Below are positions 25,300 through 35,671 of a stretch of DNA of 64,000 nucleotides, piece after piece. Every line of letters begins with the position of its first letter. Within the stretch, counting starts at the first letter, position 1. The notes beneath the pieces were generated by a model. The model did not search any database, was not told where the DNA came from, and saw only the letters and a list, made by a program, of their open reading frames with translations. The stretch is from Chloroflexota bacterium (lineage in GTDB: Bacteria > Chloroflexota > Dehalococcoidia > Bin125): contig JAPPJZ010000008.1 in assembly GCA_028874365.1 (NCBI GenBank), forward strand, positions 1 to 64,000, written 5' to 3'. The position numbers and the translations under genes were made by a program.

Positions 25300-25698
25300 C
25301 TATTGTTCCTGGGCCAGGGCGTCGTAGGTGCCGAGGTGCCAGTGGTTGCCTTCGTAGTCTTCAACGGTGAAGGCGTGGGAGCCGTAGTCGGTGTCGGTCA
25401 GCGGTTGGATGACCTTGACGCCGGCGGCGACTGCTTGGGCGTAGACCTGGTCGACCTGCTGGGCCGATTCGGCGGTCAGGCTGATTGAGCCGTGCCGGTG
25501 TGGGAGGTCGTGCAGGTCGCCCTGGACATCGCCGAGCATGACCAGTGAGCCGCGGAACGCCATCTGAGCGTGTTCGACCCGACCGTCCTCATTGCGGACG
25601 ACGAAGTGCTCGATGAACCCGAACGTGTCCTGCATCCACCTGATGGCGCGGTTGGAGTCTTCGTAGCGCAGTGACGGGATGATGGTCTGATGGGTCAT
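25300..25698 (-). CDS. VOC-superfamily (glyoxalase/PhnB-like) protein, copy 1
   Basis: 132 aa, paralogous to the gene 12 bp downstream: MTHQTIIPSLRYEDSNRAIRWMQDTFGFIEHF, AFRGSLVMLGDVQGD and TDYGSHAFTVEDYEGNHWHLGTYD. Strong AAGGAG before ATG 25698. First gene of a three-gene unit with copy 2 and the PPOX gene; its upstream region carries dispersed repeat copy C. Confidence 0.85.
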   Translation of the reverse strand: MTHQTIIPSLRYEDSNRAIRWMQDTFGFIEHFVVRNEDGRVEHAQMAFRGSLVMLGDVQGDLHDLPHRHGSISLTAESAQQVDQVYAQAVAAGVKVIQPLTDTDYGSHAFTVEDYEGNHWHLGTYDALAQEQ

Positions 25699-25792
25699 TG
25701 GTGGTCTCCTTGCTGCGTGCGTCGGGTGTGGGATCAGCGCTCGGGATAGCGGTGGGGTCGCGGACCGGAGGTCTGAGCGGACCGCATGTCCA

Positions 25793-25945
25793 CGAAATTT
25801 TCTCTGCAGGCGACTGTACCGAGGAAGTCCAGCGTATTGCTGAAGATCGTGAGATCAGGGTGGACAGTTTTGGTCAGTTTTGTGCGAATTCTGTTGGTCT
25901 GTGGTGCGTTCTGCGCGCAATATTGGTCAAAGTTGGATGCCCCGT
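25793..25945 (+). repeat. dispersed intergenic element, copy C
   Basis: Plus strand: CGAAATTTTCTCTGCAGGCG (25793-25812), then core GAAGTCCAGCGTATTGCTGA plus AGATCGTG (25824-25852), then ATCAGGGTGGACAG followed by about six degenerate 10-bp units rich in TTTTG/TTCTG (CAGTTTTGGT, CAGTTTTGTG, CGAATTCTGT, TGGTCTGTGG). Same order and orientation logic as copies A and B 12 kb away. It lies upstream of the VOC operon, pointing away from it. Confidence 0.7.
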
Positions 25946-26045
25946 GAGGGTGGAGTGATTCCGGTTGGAGGATGATCACGGACATGATGCGGTCTCTTGC
26001 TGGCAGCGCGACGTCGCACAACCGTACTATGTTGTGCCAAGGAGG
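25946..26045. other. gap with a small inverted repeat (26016-26037)
   Basis: Between repeat copy C and the 3' end of the YyaL-type gene there is no gene. GCACAAC (26016-26022) and GTTGTGC (26031-26037) form a perfect 7-bp inverted repeat around 8 bases. It is not followed by a T-run on either strand, so it looks more like a protein-binding site than an intrinsic terminator. Confidence 0.4.
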
Positions 26046-28124
<2,079 letters not shown>

Positions 28125-28130
28125 GGCTCA

Positions 28131-28136
28131 ACCTTA
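28131..28136 (-). promoter_or_regulatory. -10 box TAAGGT, leaderless start of the YyaL-type gene
   Basis: On the minus strand TAAGGT is followed by six nt and ATG 28124. Transcription would start at or next to the A of the start codon. Confidence 0.5.
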
Positions 28137-28139
28137 ACA

Positions 28140-28156
28140 GCGTGGATGATCCACGC
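28140..28156. promoter_or_regulatory. 17-bp palindromic operator candidate
   Basis: GCGTGGAT-G-ATCCACGC is a perfect 8-bp inverted repeat around one base, placed centrally between divergent genes. It lies just upstream of the minus -10 (28131-28136) and covers the -35 position of the plus -10-like box TAGCGT (28171-28176). That placement fits a dimeric repressor or activator controlling both genes. Confidence 0.5.
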
Positions 28157-28214
28157 CTGGCAAGGACTGTTAGCGTTTCGGTCGAATTCTCGATGCCATC
28201 CGGGAGGTCCGATC

Positions 28215-28982
28215 ATGAGTCCGATTGAACAGGCATTGGCTCCGGTCGGGCGCGTCGTCAATCCGCTTTTGGGCCAACTGAGCCTCGACCAGGCCAGCAA
28301 CCAGGCGACGGTACGCCAATTGATGGCTGAGGTGTTGGGAACCTTCGGCCTGGTGCTGTTTTGCGCCGGTTCGGCTCACGTGAACTGGTGGTCAGGTGGG
28401 CAGCTAGGTGCGCTGGGCGTGGGCCTGGTGAACGGATTCGGCGTCGCGGTGATGATCTTCGCCTTCTGGGGGATATCAGGCGCGCATCTCAATCCGGCGG
28501 TCTCGCTGGGGCTGTGGCTGACGGGGAAGCTGCCGGGCCGCAAGCTGGGGCCGTATGTCGGCGCCCAGTTGGTGGGCGCGCTGATCGCGTCGTCGGTGAT
28601 GCACGGGCTGTTTCGCAATCACACCGGCGAGGGCGAGTCGTGGCTGGGGGCGAACTTCAGCAGCGGTCCAGTGATCCAGGCATTCGGGACGGAGATCGTG
28701 ATCACGTTCTTCCTCGTTTACGCGATCCTGATGATGGCGGAGCGTGGTCGCTCTGCGACCGTCTTCGCGGTCGCGGTGGGTCTGTATGTGGCGGCGGCGG
28801 TGACGATGACTGGGAGTGTGTCGGGGGCGTCGATGAATCCGGCGCGCGCCTTTGGTCCGGCGGCGATCGCGTGGTTCTGGGACAACCACTGGGTGTACTG
28901 GGTCGCGCCGGGTCTGGGGGCGGTGTTCGCCTCGGTCTTCTATGCAGTGTTGCGGGATCGCAGCAGCACGGGCAGCGGCTAG
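28215..28982 (+). CDS. aquaporin / MIP-family channel
   Basis: 255 aa with six hydrophobic segments and both pore motifs: NPA in SGAHLNPAVSLG (residues 93-95) and NPAR in SGASMNPARAFGP. This is a water or small-neutral-solute channel of the inner membrane; whether AqpZ- or GlpF-like cannot be settled by eye. The ~30-residue N-terminal extension before the first membrane helix is longer than in AqpZ. ATG 28215 has GGGAGG at 28202-28207. Its stop shares CTAG (28979-28982) with the convergent HAD gene. Confidence 0.92.
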   Translation: MSPIEQALAPVGRVVNPLLGQLSLDQASNQATVRQLMAEVLGTFGLVLFCAGSAHVNWWSGGQLGALGVGLVNGFGVAVMIFAFWGISGAHLNPAVSLGLWLTGKLPGRKLGPYVGAQLVGALIASSVMHGLFRNHTGEGESWLGANFSSGPVIQAFGTEIVITFFLVYAILMMAERGRSATVFAVAVGLYVAAAVTMTGSVSGASMNPARAFGPAAIAWFWDNHWVYWVAPGLGAVFASVFYAVLRDRSSTGSG

Positions 28983-29611
28983 CTCTGGATGCCGGCGGCG
29001 CGCAGGGCGATTCGCAGCGCCCGGTAGTTATTGCGGGTGAAGTGGTAGCCGCTCATCCCGATCTTCTGGGCGCCGAGCACGTTTTCTTCGAGGTCGTCGA
29101 TGAAGAAGCAGTGCTCGGGGGAGACGCCGATCTCCTCGGCAGCGTGATGGAAGATGCCGGGATCGGGCTTGCGCATGCCGATCTCGCCAGAGACGATGAT
29201 CGCGTCCCAGTCGACCTCGACGGGTAGGTTGCTGAGGAACCGGTCGCGTAGATCGTCGGGCGCGTTGGAGAGCACGCCGATCCTGTGTCCGGCGGCCTGG
29301 AGATCGTGGGCGAGCTCGAAGTTGGGGTGGTGATACTGCCAGGGCTGGGCGTACCAGGCGTCCAACAGGTCCTGGACCTCGGCGGCCACATCGCCCTGGA
29401 GGTATGGGGTTAGGCTCTGCTCGACACCGCGCTGCCAGGTCTCCCAGTTCCCGCGTCCGGTTTCGATCGCGTGCCATTCGGGCGTGCGGTAGAAGGCGTC
29501 GATCAGCGTGCCGTTGGGCAGATTCCAGCGCTTGCCGAACTCGTCGTAACCGTCCCAATCCATGCGGATCAAGACACCACCGAAATCAAACAGGACCGCC
29601 CGCTGGGTCAT
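28979..29611 (-). CDS. HAD-superfamily hydrolase (subfamily IA)
   Basis: 210 aa. Motif I is AVLFDFGGVLIRMDW (nucleophile Asp, second Asp replaced by Gly-Gly as in some HAD-IA proteins), motif II VLSNAPDD, motif III Lys in RKPDPGIFHHAAEEIG and motif IV FIDDLEENV. A small-molecule phosphatase or dehalogenase-like enzyme. ATG 29611 is preferred over an in-frame TTG at 29617 that overlaps the stop of the upstream glycosyltransferase; the pair is translationally adjacent. Confidence 0.88.
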   Translation of the reverse strand: MTQRAVLFDFGGVLIRMDWDGYDEFGKRWNLPNGTLIDAFYRTPEWHAIETGRGNWETWQRGVEQSLTPYLQGDVAAEVQDLLDAWYAQPWQYHHPNFELAHDLQAAGHRIGVLSNAPDDLRDRFLSNLPVEVDWDAIIVSGEIGMRKPDPGIFHHAAEEIGVSPEHCFFIDDLEENVLGAQKIGMSGYHFTRNNYRALRIALRAAGIQS

Positions 29612-29613
29612 CT

Positions 29614-30945
29614 TCAAGCCTCCTCGGAACCTTCGCCAACGGCGAGTCTACGGGCGATCCGGATCAGGCGCTCGGCGGCCACGGAGAACGGTCGCTCGTG
29701 GCCCCAGCGGGCGGCGTTCTCGCGGAGGCGCGTGATCTCGCGCGTCTCGTCGGCATGCAGGGCGCGTCGGATGGCGGCGGCGAAGCTGTTTGGCGTCGGA
29801 TCGGCGATCCAGCCGTGGCGCTCGTCGACCGTGACGCGTGCGCCGGCGTGCGGCGCGGCGATGACGGGCACGCCGCTGGCGAGCGCCTGCGCGATGGTGA
29901 GACCGTAGGCCTCGTAGTAGCTGGGCGAGAGGAAGGCATCAGCGGCGGCGAAGAGGCGCCACTTGTCGTCGCCGGCAACGTAGCCAGCGAAATGGACTTC
30001 AGCCCGCTTGAGTTGGCGGGAGTCTCGACGAAGCCTGAGGTCATAGGACCGGCCGCCCATGTACGCCGGCGCTCCGGCGATGACGAGTTGGATTCTCTCG
30101 GCGGTGGTCGGCGATTGGGCTTCGATCAGCTTGAGCGCGTCAATGGCGAGATGAATTCGCTTCTCCGGTGAGATTCGGCTCAGTGTGAGCAGCGTGAAAC
30201 GATTGGGGTCGGCGCCGATCCGGCGAAGTGTCTCGCGTCGATGCTCGCGAAGCGTCGGTTCGGCGTCTCCGATCACCCCCCATGGCACGATCTGCGTTCG
30301 AGCGGCGACGCCGGTGCCCGGGTAGCAGTCGGCCAGTGAGCGGGCCACCGGCGCGGACGGTGCAATCGGCGCGTCGACGCATCGAGCCAGGTCGCCCTCT
30401 TTGGGCCAGATCAGACGGGCGATGTTCGGCGCGTAGCGGGTGAGTCCTCGCGGCTCGGCGAATCGCCAGAGGGCGGAGAGATGCTGGCCGCTGATCGGTA
30501 TGCCCGTGGGCTGGGAGATGTAGCGGCGGTTGAAAAACTCGCTGACGATCACGTGGAGCAGCGCCATCTGTCGGAAGCCATTCGCGTGCAACGCGGCGAA
30601 CGGTGGACCCTCGGAGGTGTCGTTGGCGACGACGACCGCATCGCGTGGGTCGATGTCGGAGAAGTATCGCTCGAGCGCCGATTCCCACTCCAGGGCGAAC
30701 CTCGCGTAGGCTCGCGCGTTGAGCTTGAGAATGCGATCCGGTTCGGCATCGGACAGCGTGGGGACGCGGAGCGACTGGCGGTCGGCGGTCAGTTTGTCGT
30801 CACGCTCCGGAGTGAGGATGGTCAGATCGAAGTCGACGGTGTCCAGGTGCGGGATCAGCGCCTCGAGGACTGCGACGCCGCCGCCGACGGGTGCGGCGTC
30901 GGTCGTCAGTGCGCCGGTCGCGCTGCAGAGGAAGATGCGAGGCAT
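29614..30945 (-). CDS. GT4-family glycosyltransferase
   Basis: 443 aa GT-B-fold glycosyltransferase. The C-terminal nucleotide-sugar domain shows LTLSRISPEKRIHLAIDALKLI and the retaining-enzyme signature SYYEAYGLTIAQALASGVPVIA (E-x7-E region). The N-terminal GGGVAVLEALIPHLDTVDFD is the acceptor half. It probably builds a cell-surface glycan or glycolipid; donor and acceptor are unknown. TAGCCT on the minus strand six nt before ATG 30945 suggests a leaderless transcript that includes the HAD gene. Confidence 0.88.
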   Translation of the reverse strand: MPRIFLCSATGALTTDAAPVGGGVAVLEALIPHLDTVDFDLTILTPERDDKLTADRQSLRVPTLSDAEPDRILKLNARAYARFALEWESALERYFSDIDPRDAVVVANDTSEGPPFAALHANGFRQMALLHVIVSEFFNRRYISQPTGIPISGQHLSALWRFAEPRGLTRYAPNIARLIWPKEGDLARCVDAPIAPSAPVARSLADCYPGTGVAARTQIVPWGVIGDAEPTLREHRRETLRRIGADPNRFTLLTLSRISPEKRIHLAIDALKLIEAQSPTTAERIQLVIAGAPAYMGGRSYDLRLRRDSRQLKRAEVHFAGYVAGDDKWRLFAAADAFLSPSYYEAYGLTIAQALASGVPVIAAPHAGARVTVDERHGWIADPTPNSFAAAIRRALHADETREITRLRENAARWGHERPFSVAAERLIRIARRLAVGEGSEEA

Positions 30946-30951
30946 GGATTG

Positions 30952-30957
30952 AGGCTA
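30952..30957 (-). promoter_or_regulatory. -10 box TAGCCT, leaderless start of the glycosyltransferase
   Basis: TAGCCT, six nt, then ATG 30945; no Shine-Dalgarno. A separate plus-strand box TAGGCT at 30986-30991 serves the divergent aldolase gene. Confidence 0.5.
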
Positions 30958-30985
30958 TTGGCAGATTCGCGTCGCAGTGCAGGGC

Positions 30986-30991
30986 TAGGCT
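30986..30991 (+). promoter_or_regulatory. -10-like box TAGGCT before the DHDPS-family gene
   Basis: Lies 30 nt before ATG 31022, which has its own GGAGG. Assigned by recurrence of the hexamer. Confidence 0.4.
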
Positions 30992-31021
30992 GCCCGCAGA
31001 GACACGAGCGGAGGCGGGATC

Positions 31022-31963
31022 ATGGCGTTGGCGTATGAGCGGCTCGATGGACTGATGACCGCGCAGGTGACGCCGTTCACCGAGGGCGGGCGCGATGTGG
31101 ATGTGGACTGGATCGGCGCGCACATCGACTGGATGCGGACGATGGGGATCACGGGGATCCTGACTCTGGGCACGAACGGCGAAGGCCCCTCGGTGGGGAT
31201 GGACGAGCGCAAGCGGGTTGTCGAGGCGGTGAAGCAGGCGTCGCGGGGGATCGGCGGCGGATTAGTCGTGGTTGCCGGCGCGACCTGTCCGTCGCTGCCG
31301 GACACGATTCGGGCGGCCAACGACGCGCTCGACGCCGGCGCGGACGCAGTGGCGTTGCTGCCTCCGTTCTTCTTCAAGAACGTGGACTCGTGGGGGATGA
31401 TCCAGTGGTTCAGCGCGGTGATCGAGTCGTTGCCGTCGGAGGGCCGGGCGCTGCTGTACAACATGCCGGCGCAGGCAGGGATCGATATCCCCGACGACGT
31501 GCTCGCGGGCGTACTGAAGCGGCATCCGGATCGGCTCATGGGGATCAAGGATTCGGGCGGTGACGCGCAACGGACGACGCGCTACATGGCGCAGGTTCCG
31601 AGTGAGGGTCCCGGTTCGGAGTTTCGGGTGATGGCCGGCTCCGACGCGGCGCACGCACAGCTATATCGGGCAGGTTGCGTCGGCGGCGTGTCGGGGATGG
31701 CGAATGCGGTGCCGGCGCTGGTCAAGACGATCCAGTTTGCCCATCGGGAGGGCGGCGAGCCACAGCGGCCGCAGGACCAGCTCAACGAGCTGCACGACAT
31801 CCTCAATCAATTCCCGCGCGTGGGGGCGCTCAAACAGCTGGTTCACATCACCAGCGGCCTGCCGCTGACGTACACGCGTCCGCCGTATCGCGACCTCGAT
31901 CCTCGCGAAGTCACTGCGCTGGAGGAGGCGATGGGCCGCTACCTGCTCGGCGAGGCTGTGTGA
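31022..31963 (+). CDS. dihydrodipicolinate-synthase-family aldolase/lyase
   Basis: 313 aa (beta/alpha)8 class I aldolase. The Schiff-base lysine is K176 in LMGIKDSGGD, the general acid Y146 in YNMPAQAG, and the GTNGEGPS loop binds the keto-acid carboxylate. The family includes DapA, N-acetylneuraminate lyase and several sugar-acid aldolases. The GTNGE form (DapA has GTTGE) and the absence of lysine-pathway neighbours argue against calling it DapA. ATG 31022 with GGAGG. Convergent with the Eis-like gene, 14 bp apart. Confidence 0.88.
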   Translation: MALAYERLDGLMTAQVTPFTEGGRDVDVDWIGAHIDWMRTMGITGILTLGTNGEGPSVGMDERKRVVEAVKQASRGIGGGLVVVAGATCPSLPDTIRAANDALDAGADAVALLPPFFFKNVDSWGMIQWFSAVIESLPSEGRALLYNMPAQAGIDIPDDVLAGVLKRHPDRLMGIKDSGGDAQRTTRYMAQVPSEGPGSEFRVMAGSDAAHAQLYRAGCVGGVSGMANAVPALVKTIQFAHREGGEPQRPQDQLNELHDILNQFPRVGALKQLVHITSGLPLTYTRPPYRDLDPREVTALEEAMGRYLLGEAV

Positions 31964-31977
31964 GGCATGCCAGGACC

Positions 31978-33234
31978 CTAGAAGTGGTTCATGCAGTGCA
32001 TGGCGTACTCGGTGGCGAAGAGGTGATCGGCGCGGGTCAGGGCTGCCTGGTCGGGCGCTTCAATCCTGCCCAGCCGGTGGCAGTAGGTGGCTGACAGGGC
32101 GCCTGTGGCGAGGTGCGCCATCGTGAAGACATCCATGGTCAGCTCGGGCGATTCATCCACTTGGCGGATGTCGGCGCCCTCCGGTCCAACGGACAGTTTC
32201 CACGTGCCCTGGTTCCATTCGCAGAGATCGTCGAGCACGCGGAACGTGAGGTCCGATTCGACCGGGTACTTGCGCGTCATCAAGGCACGCGGCAGGTCGA
32301 CGATGCGCACCAGAATGCCGTCGAGGACGCGGACGCGCAGGGTGCGCGGGTCGCGGGCGAAGTGCTGGATGGGGTCGTCGGAGGGCGCGTCGTTGAGGAT
32401 GATGCGCCACGAGAGATCCTGACTGGCGGCAAACTGCCACATGGCGACGTAGGCCGCGGGCGTCAGCCAGCCGTATTCGCGAATGGTCATGCGGTGGTCG
32501 CGCTGAAAGGCGCTGAACTGGTTCAAGGCCTGGTCTTCGCGGCTGGTGTAGACCATGTAGCCCAGCGCCTCGCCATCCTCTTCGTAGAGCAGCACGCGCA
32601 GCGGGCCCTCCTCGATGTCACCCGGTTCGTCCAGAACCTCGGCATTCCAGAGGTTGAGGCCGCGGTGCAACAGCCCGTTTCGCGGCTGCATGTACTGGCG
32701 ATAGAGGTCGCGGATGACGACGGCGTTGTCGGGCAGATCGCTGGCGTTCGAGACGCTGAGCGTGCCGGTAGGCGTGGGCGCCTGGATGAAGTTCAGATCG
32801 TACGGGTCGATCTCGTACCGCAGGCGGCGGGAACAGACGGCGTAGCCAAAGCGCTGGTAGATGCCGGCCTGTGATGCGTAGAGCGCGGCCAGCGACTGAC
32901 CGCGCTCGTACTGCTCGTCCAGCGAATGCTCCATCGCCAGCCGCAAGTAGCCTCGGCGACGCTTGGTCGGGTCGGTGCCGACAGCAGTCACACCGGCGAC
33001 GTGGGCACGCTCTCCGTTGAAGCGCATTGAGAAGGGCCAGGCACCGAAGGTGGCCGCCATTGCGCCGTGCTCAAAGATGCAGGTTGACCACTCCGGCTGG
33101 AGGAAGGTGACCGGGTCGCGCTTCGGATTGCCGTGTTCGCCCAGCGCGAGGTTGGCGACGAAGCGGAAGTCCTCCATCTCCTCGGCGTTAGCGGCGCGAA
33201 CCTCGACTCCTGCGGGCACATCTCGTCTCGGCAT
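31978..33234 (-). CDS. Eis-like GNAT N-acetyltransferase
   Basis: 418 aa with the three-part Eis layout: N-terminal GNAT domain (VAGVTAVGTDPTKRRRGYLRLAMEHSL, acetyl-CoA loop RRRGY), central second GNAT-like domain (VLLYEEDGEALGYMVYTS) and C-terminal SCP2-like domain (LRVRVLDGILVRIVDLPRAL). Members acetylate amino groups of aminoglycosides, lysines or polyamines. ATG 33234 follows AAGGAG and fits the family start; an in-frame codon at 33327 is rejected. TAGCCT at 33276-33281 (minus) is a possible -10. Confidence 0.88.
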   Translation of the reverse strand: MPRRDVPAGVEVRAANAEEMEDFRFVANLALGEHGNPKRDPVTFLQPEWSTCIFEHGAMAATFGAWPFSMRFNGERAHVAGVTAVGTDPTKRRRGYLRLAMEHSLDEQYERGQSLAALYASQAGIYQRFGYAVCSRRLRYEIDPYDLNFIQAPTPTGTLSVSNASDLPDNAVVIRDLYRQYMQPRNGLLHRGLNLWNAEVLDEPGDIEEGPLRVLLYEEDGEALGYMVYTSREDQALNQFSAFQRDHRMTIREYGWLTPAAYVAMWQFAASQDLSWRIILNDAPSDDPIQHFARDPRTLRVRVLDGILVRIVDLPRALMTRKYPVESDLTFRVLDDLCEWNQGTWKLSVGPEGADIRQVDESPELTMDVFTMAHLATGALSATYCHRLGRIEAPDQAALTRADHLFATEYAMHCMNHF

Positions 33235-33350
33235 GTTCCGCTCCTTGGCTTCTTCACCATCGATGGTCAACGGTGAGGCTATCAACGACCGTTCCGCATA
33301 CCCACCGGCGGTATCGATGCGGGGCATCCAACGTTCGTCGGTTTACGTTC

Positions 33351-33356
33351 TATAGT
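33351..33356 (+). promoter_or_regulatory. -10 box TATAGT of the two-component operon
   Basis: TATAGT lies 31 nt before ATG 33388, the best -10 match in this gap. No clear -35. Confidence 0.4.
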
Positions 33357-33387
33357 GGATTTTGGTTGGTTGGCAGGCTGCACGACC

Positions 33388-34101
33388 ATGAAAATCCTCA
33401 TTGCCGACGATGAGCCCCACATCCGTGAGTTGGTCCGCCTGTATCTCTCGCGAGAGGGGTATGAGTTGGAGTTCGCCTCGGATGGGCAGGAGGCGCTCGA
33501 GAAGGCGGTCATGTTGCGCCCGGACCTGGTGGTGCTCGACCTGATGATGCCGAAGCTGGATGGCTTCGAGGTAACCAAGGGCATCCGCCAGGATTCAGAC
33601 GTACCGATTCTGATGCTGACCGTACGTCGCGAAGATGCGGTCAAGGTGGCCGGGTTCGAGCTGGGGGCGGACGACTACCTGACCAAACCGTTCAATCCCA
33701 AGGAACTGGTGGCGCGGGTCAAGGCGATCCTGCGCCGGGCCGACGGTATCGCGCGCTCGGGTGTCGAGGTCTCGGTCGGCAGCCTGATCCTGAACCGGCA
33801 GACGCGTGAGGCCTCACTGGCCGGGAAATCGCTCAAGTTGCGGACGAAGGAGTTCGATCTGCTGTTCGCGTTGGCGCAGAATCTGCAGACGGTGATGTCG
33901 CGAGAACAGCTGTTGTCGTTGGTCTGGGGTTATACGTTCAGCGGCGAGACGCGAACGGTGGACGTACACATCAACCACCTGCGTCAGCACCTGCGGGAGA
34001 GCGATCTGCAGATTGAGACGCTACGCGGGGTCGGCTACAAGATGACATTGCGCGACAACCCGTCGGGTCTGGCGCTCTCGCCAAATGGCGGGGCGGACTA
34101 G
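33388..34101 (+). CDS. OmpR/PhoB-family response regulator
   Basis: 237 aa. Receiver domain (1-~118) with acidic pocket D7-D8, phospho-acceptor D51 in LVVLDLMMP, the switch Thr in LMLTVR and Lys in DDYLTKPF; C-terminal winged helix (LRTKEFDLLFALAQN, VDVHINHLRQHL, IETLRGVGYKM). It regulates transcription on phosphorylation by the kinase encoded 36 bp downstream. ATG 33388 (MKILIADDEP) is the family start; the frame extends 33 bases upstream across the -10 region. Confidence 0.95.
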   Translation: MKILIADDEPHIRELVRLYLSREGYELEFASDGQEALEKAVMLRPDLVVLDLMMPKLDGFEVTKGIRQDSDVPILMLTVRREDAVKVAGFELGADDYLTKPFNPKELVARVKAILRRADGIARSGVEVSVGSLILNRQTREASLAGKSLKLRTKEFDLLFALAQNLQTVMSREQLLSLVWGYTFSGETRTVDVHINHLRQHLRESDLQIETLRGVGYKMTLRDNPSGLALSPNGGAD

Positions 34102-34137
34102 AGCTCGCCGTCGATCGCTGGCAACGGCGCGGTTCGC

Positions 34138-35670
34138 ATGGGACTCCCGAACCGGCGGTCGCTATCCATTCCCGGACCGCATTGGCCGCTGTTTCAGTTC
34201 GGCACGATCCGGTCTCGAATCTACATCACGCTGGTGGTGATCGTTGTCCTGACGCTGCTGGTTGTTGGCCTGATTTTCTTCCTGCTGCTCGGTGGCTATC
34301 AGGACCGGGTCGATCAGTCTCGATTGCGTGAACTCGCGAACGCGTGGAGCCCTGAGCTGTTCTCCGACGAGAGCGAACTCGTTACGCCCGACAACCTGTT
34401 GCGAAGTTTCGAGACGGTTCCGCAGCTCTCGGGGTCGATCGCCGACGAACTGGATGTACCCGTGTTGGGCATCGACTCAGCGGGTGAGGTGGTTCGCGTG
34501 CTCGAGTCGGGCGACCGCTTTCACGGCGAGACACTCGGCTTCGATCTGGCCGGACTGAACACGACGCGGGTTGTGCAGGGACAGATCACGACGGAGGACG
34601 GGGAACGGCTGACCTACGTCATGACCAGCCTGCCGCCGGCCGAACAGCAGCGTCAGGGATACTGCTGTCTCGCCGTCGCTCTGGTGGGAGAGTCGCGCCG
34701 GGCGGTGTTGGGCGACCTTGCGCCGAGGCTGCTGATCGCGGGGGCGGTGGCGCTCGTGGTGGCGACGCTGGTCGGCTTCCTAGTCTCGCGCTCGATCTAT
34801 CGACCGATTCAGCGCGTAGCAGCGGCGTCGCGCAGCGTGGCGCGGGGCCAGCTGCAACAGCGGGTGGACGTTGGTGGGTCGCAGGAGGCGCAGGAACTGG
34901 CAAGTTCCTTCAACCAGATGACCGAGGAGGTCGAGCGTCAGCAGACAGCATTGCGCGACTTCCTGGCCAACGTGTCGCATGATCTGCAGACCCCGTTGAC
35001 TTCGATCAACGGATTTTCTCAGGCACTGATGGATGACGTGGTCAGGGGCGACGAGCAACGCAACGCGTATCGGATCATTGAAGACGAGTCGCGACGCCTG
35101 CTGCGGCTGGTTGAGGGGTTGCTCGACCTGTCTCGGATTGAGTCGGGACAGGTACAGGTTGAGTCCAACCCGGTTGACGTGGAAGCGCTGCTGGAACACG
35201 TCGGCGAGCTCTTCGCACTGAGAGCGCAGGAGCTTGACGTCAACCTATCGGTCGCGGCGTCGGACGTGGGCAACGTGATGGGTGATTGGGATCGCCTGGA
35301 CCAGGTACTCGGCAACCTGTTGGACAACGCGTTGCGCCACACTCCGCCTGGGGGAGACGTACAGTTGAGCGCAGGCAGAGCGAGCCGAAGCAGCGTGTCG
35401 ATCGCGGTCGCCGATACGGGCGTCGGCATACCCGAGGAAGCGATTCCCAACCTGTTCGACCGTTACTTCAAATCCGACCGACCCGGGGCACAGGGTGGCA
35501 CGGGTCTGGGACTGGCGATCGCTCGCGAACTGGTGCGGGCGCAGGGAGGCGAGATTCGGGTGTCGAGCGAGCAGGGGGTCGGGACAACGTTCCACATCGT
35601 GCTGCTGGCTGCTGCGGACCACGATCATGTCGCCGAAACAGAGGATCCGACCAGCTCGGGGCGCCGCTGA
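34138..35670 (+). CDS. sensor histidine kinase (HAMP-HisKA-HATPase)
   Basis: 510 aa. TM1 about 30-55, an extracytoplasmic sensor of about 140 residues, TM2 about 198-220 (LLIAGAVALVVATLVGFLV), HAMP, HisKA with phospho-His H281 in NVSHDLQTPLTS, and HATPase with N box DNALRHTPPGG, G1 VADTGVGIPEE and G2 GTGLGLAI. It pairs with the response regulator upstream. The lipoprotein gene downstream begins 1 bp after its stop, so all three form one operon; the signal is unknown. Confidence 0.95.
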   Translation: MGLPNRRSLSIPGPHWPLFQFGTIRSRIYITLVVIVVLTLLVVGLIFFLLLGGYQDRVDQSRLRELANAWSPELFSDESELVTPDNLLRSFETVPQLSGSIADELDVPVLGIDSAGEVVRVLESGDRFHGETLGFDLAGLNTTRVVQGQITTEDGERLTYVMTSLPPAEQQRQGYCCLAVALVGESRRAVLGDLAPRLLIAGAVALVVATLVGFLVSRSIYRPIQRVAAASRSVARGQLQQRVDVGGSQEAQELASSFNQMTEEVERQQTALRDFLANVSHDLQTPLTSINGFSQALMDDVVRGDEQRNAYRIIEDESRRLLRLVEGLLDLSRIESGQVQVESNPVDVEALLEHVGELFALRAQELDVNLSVAASDVGNVMGDWDRLDQVLGNLLDNALRHTPPGGDVQLSAGRASRSSVSIAVADTGVGIPEEAIPNLFDRYFKSDRPGAQGGTGLGLAIARELVRAQGGEIRVSSEQGVGTTFHIVLLAAADHDHVAETEDPTSSGRR

Positions 35671-35671
35671 C

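Noticed and set aside
25734-26021. 95-codon minus-strand frame across element copy C
   Set aside because: No ribosome site or recognisable protein; coincides with the repeat.
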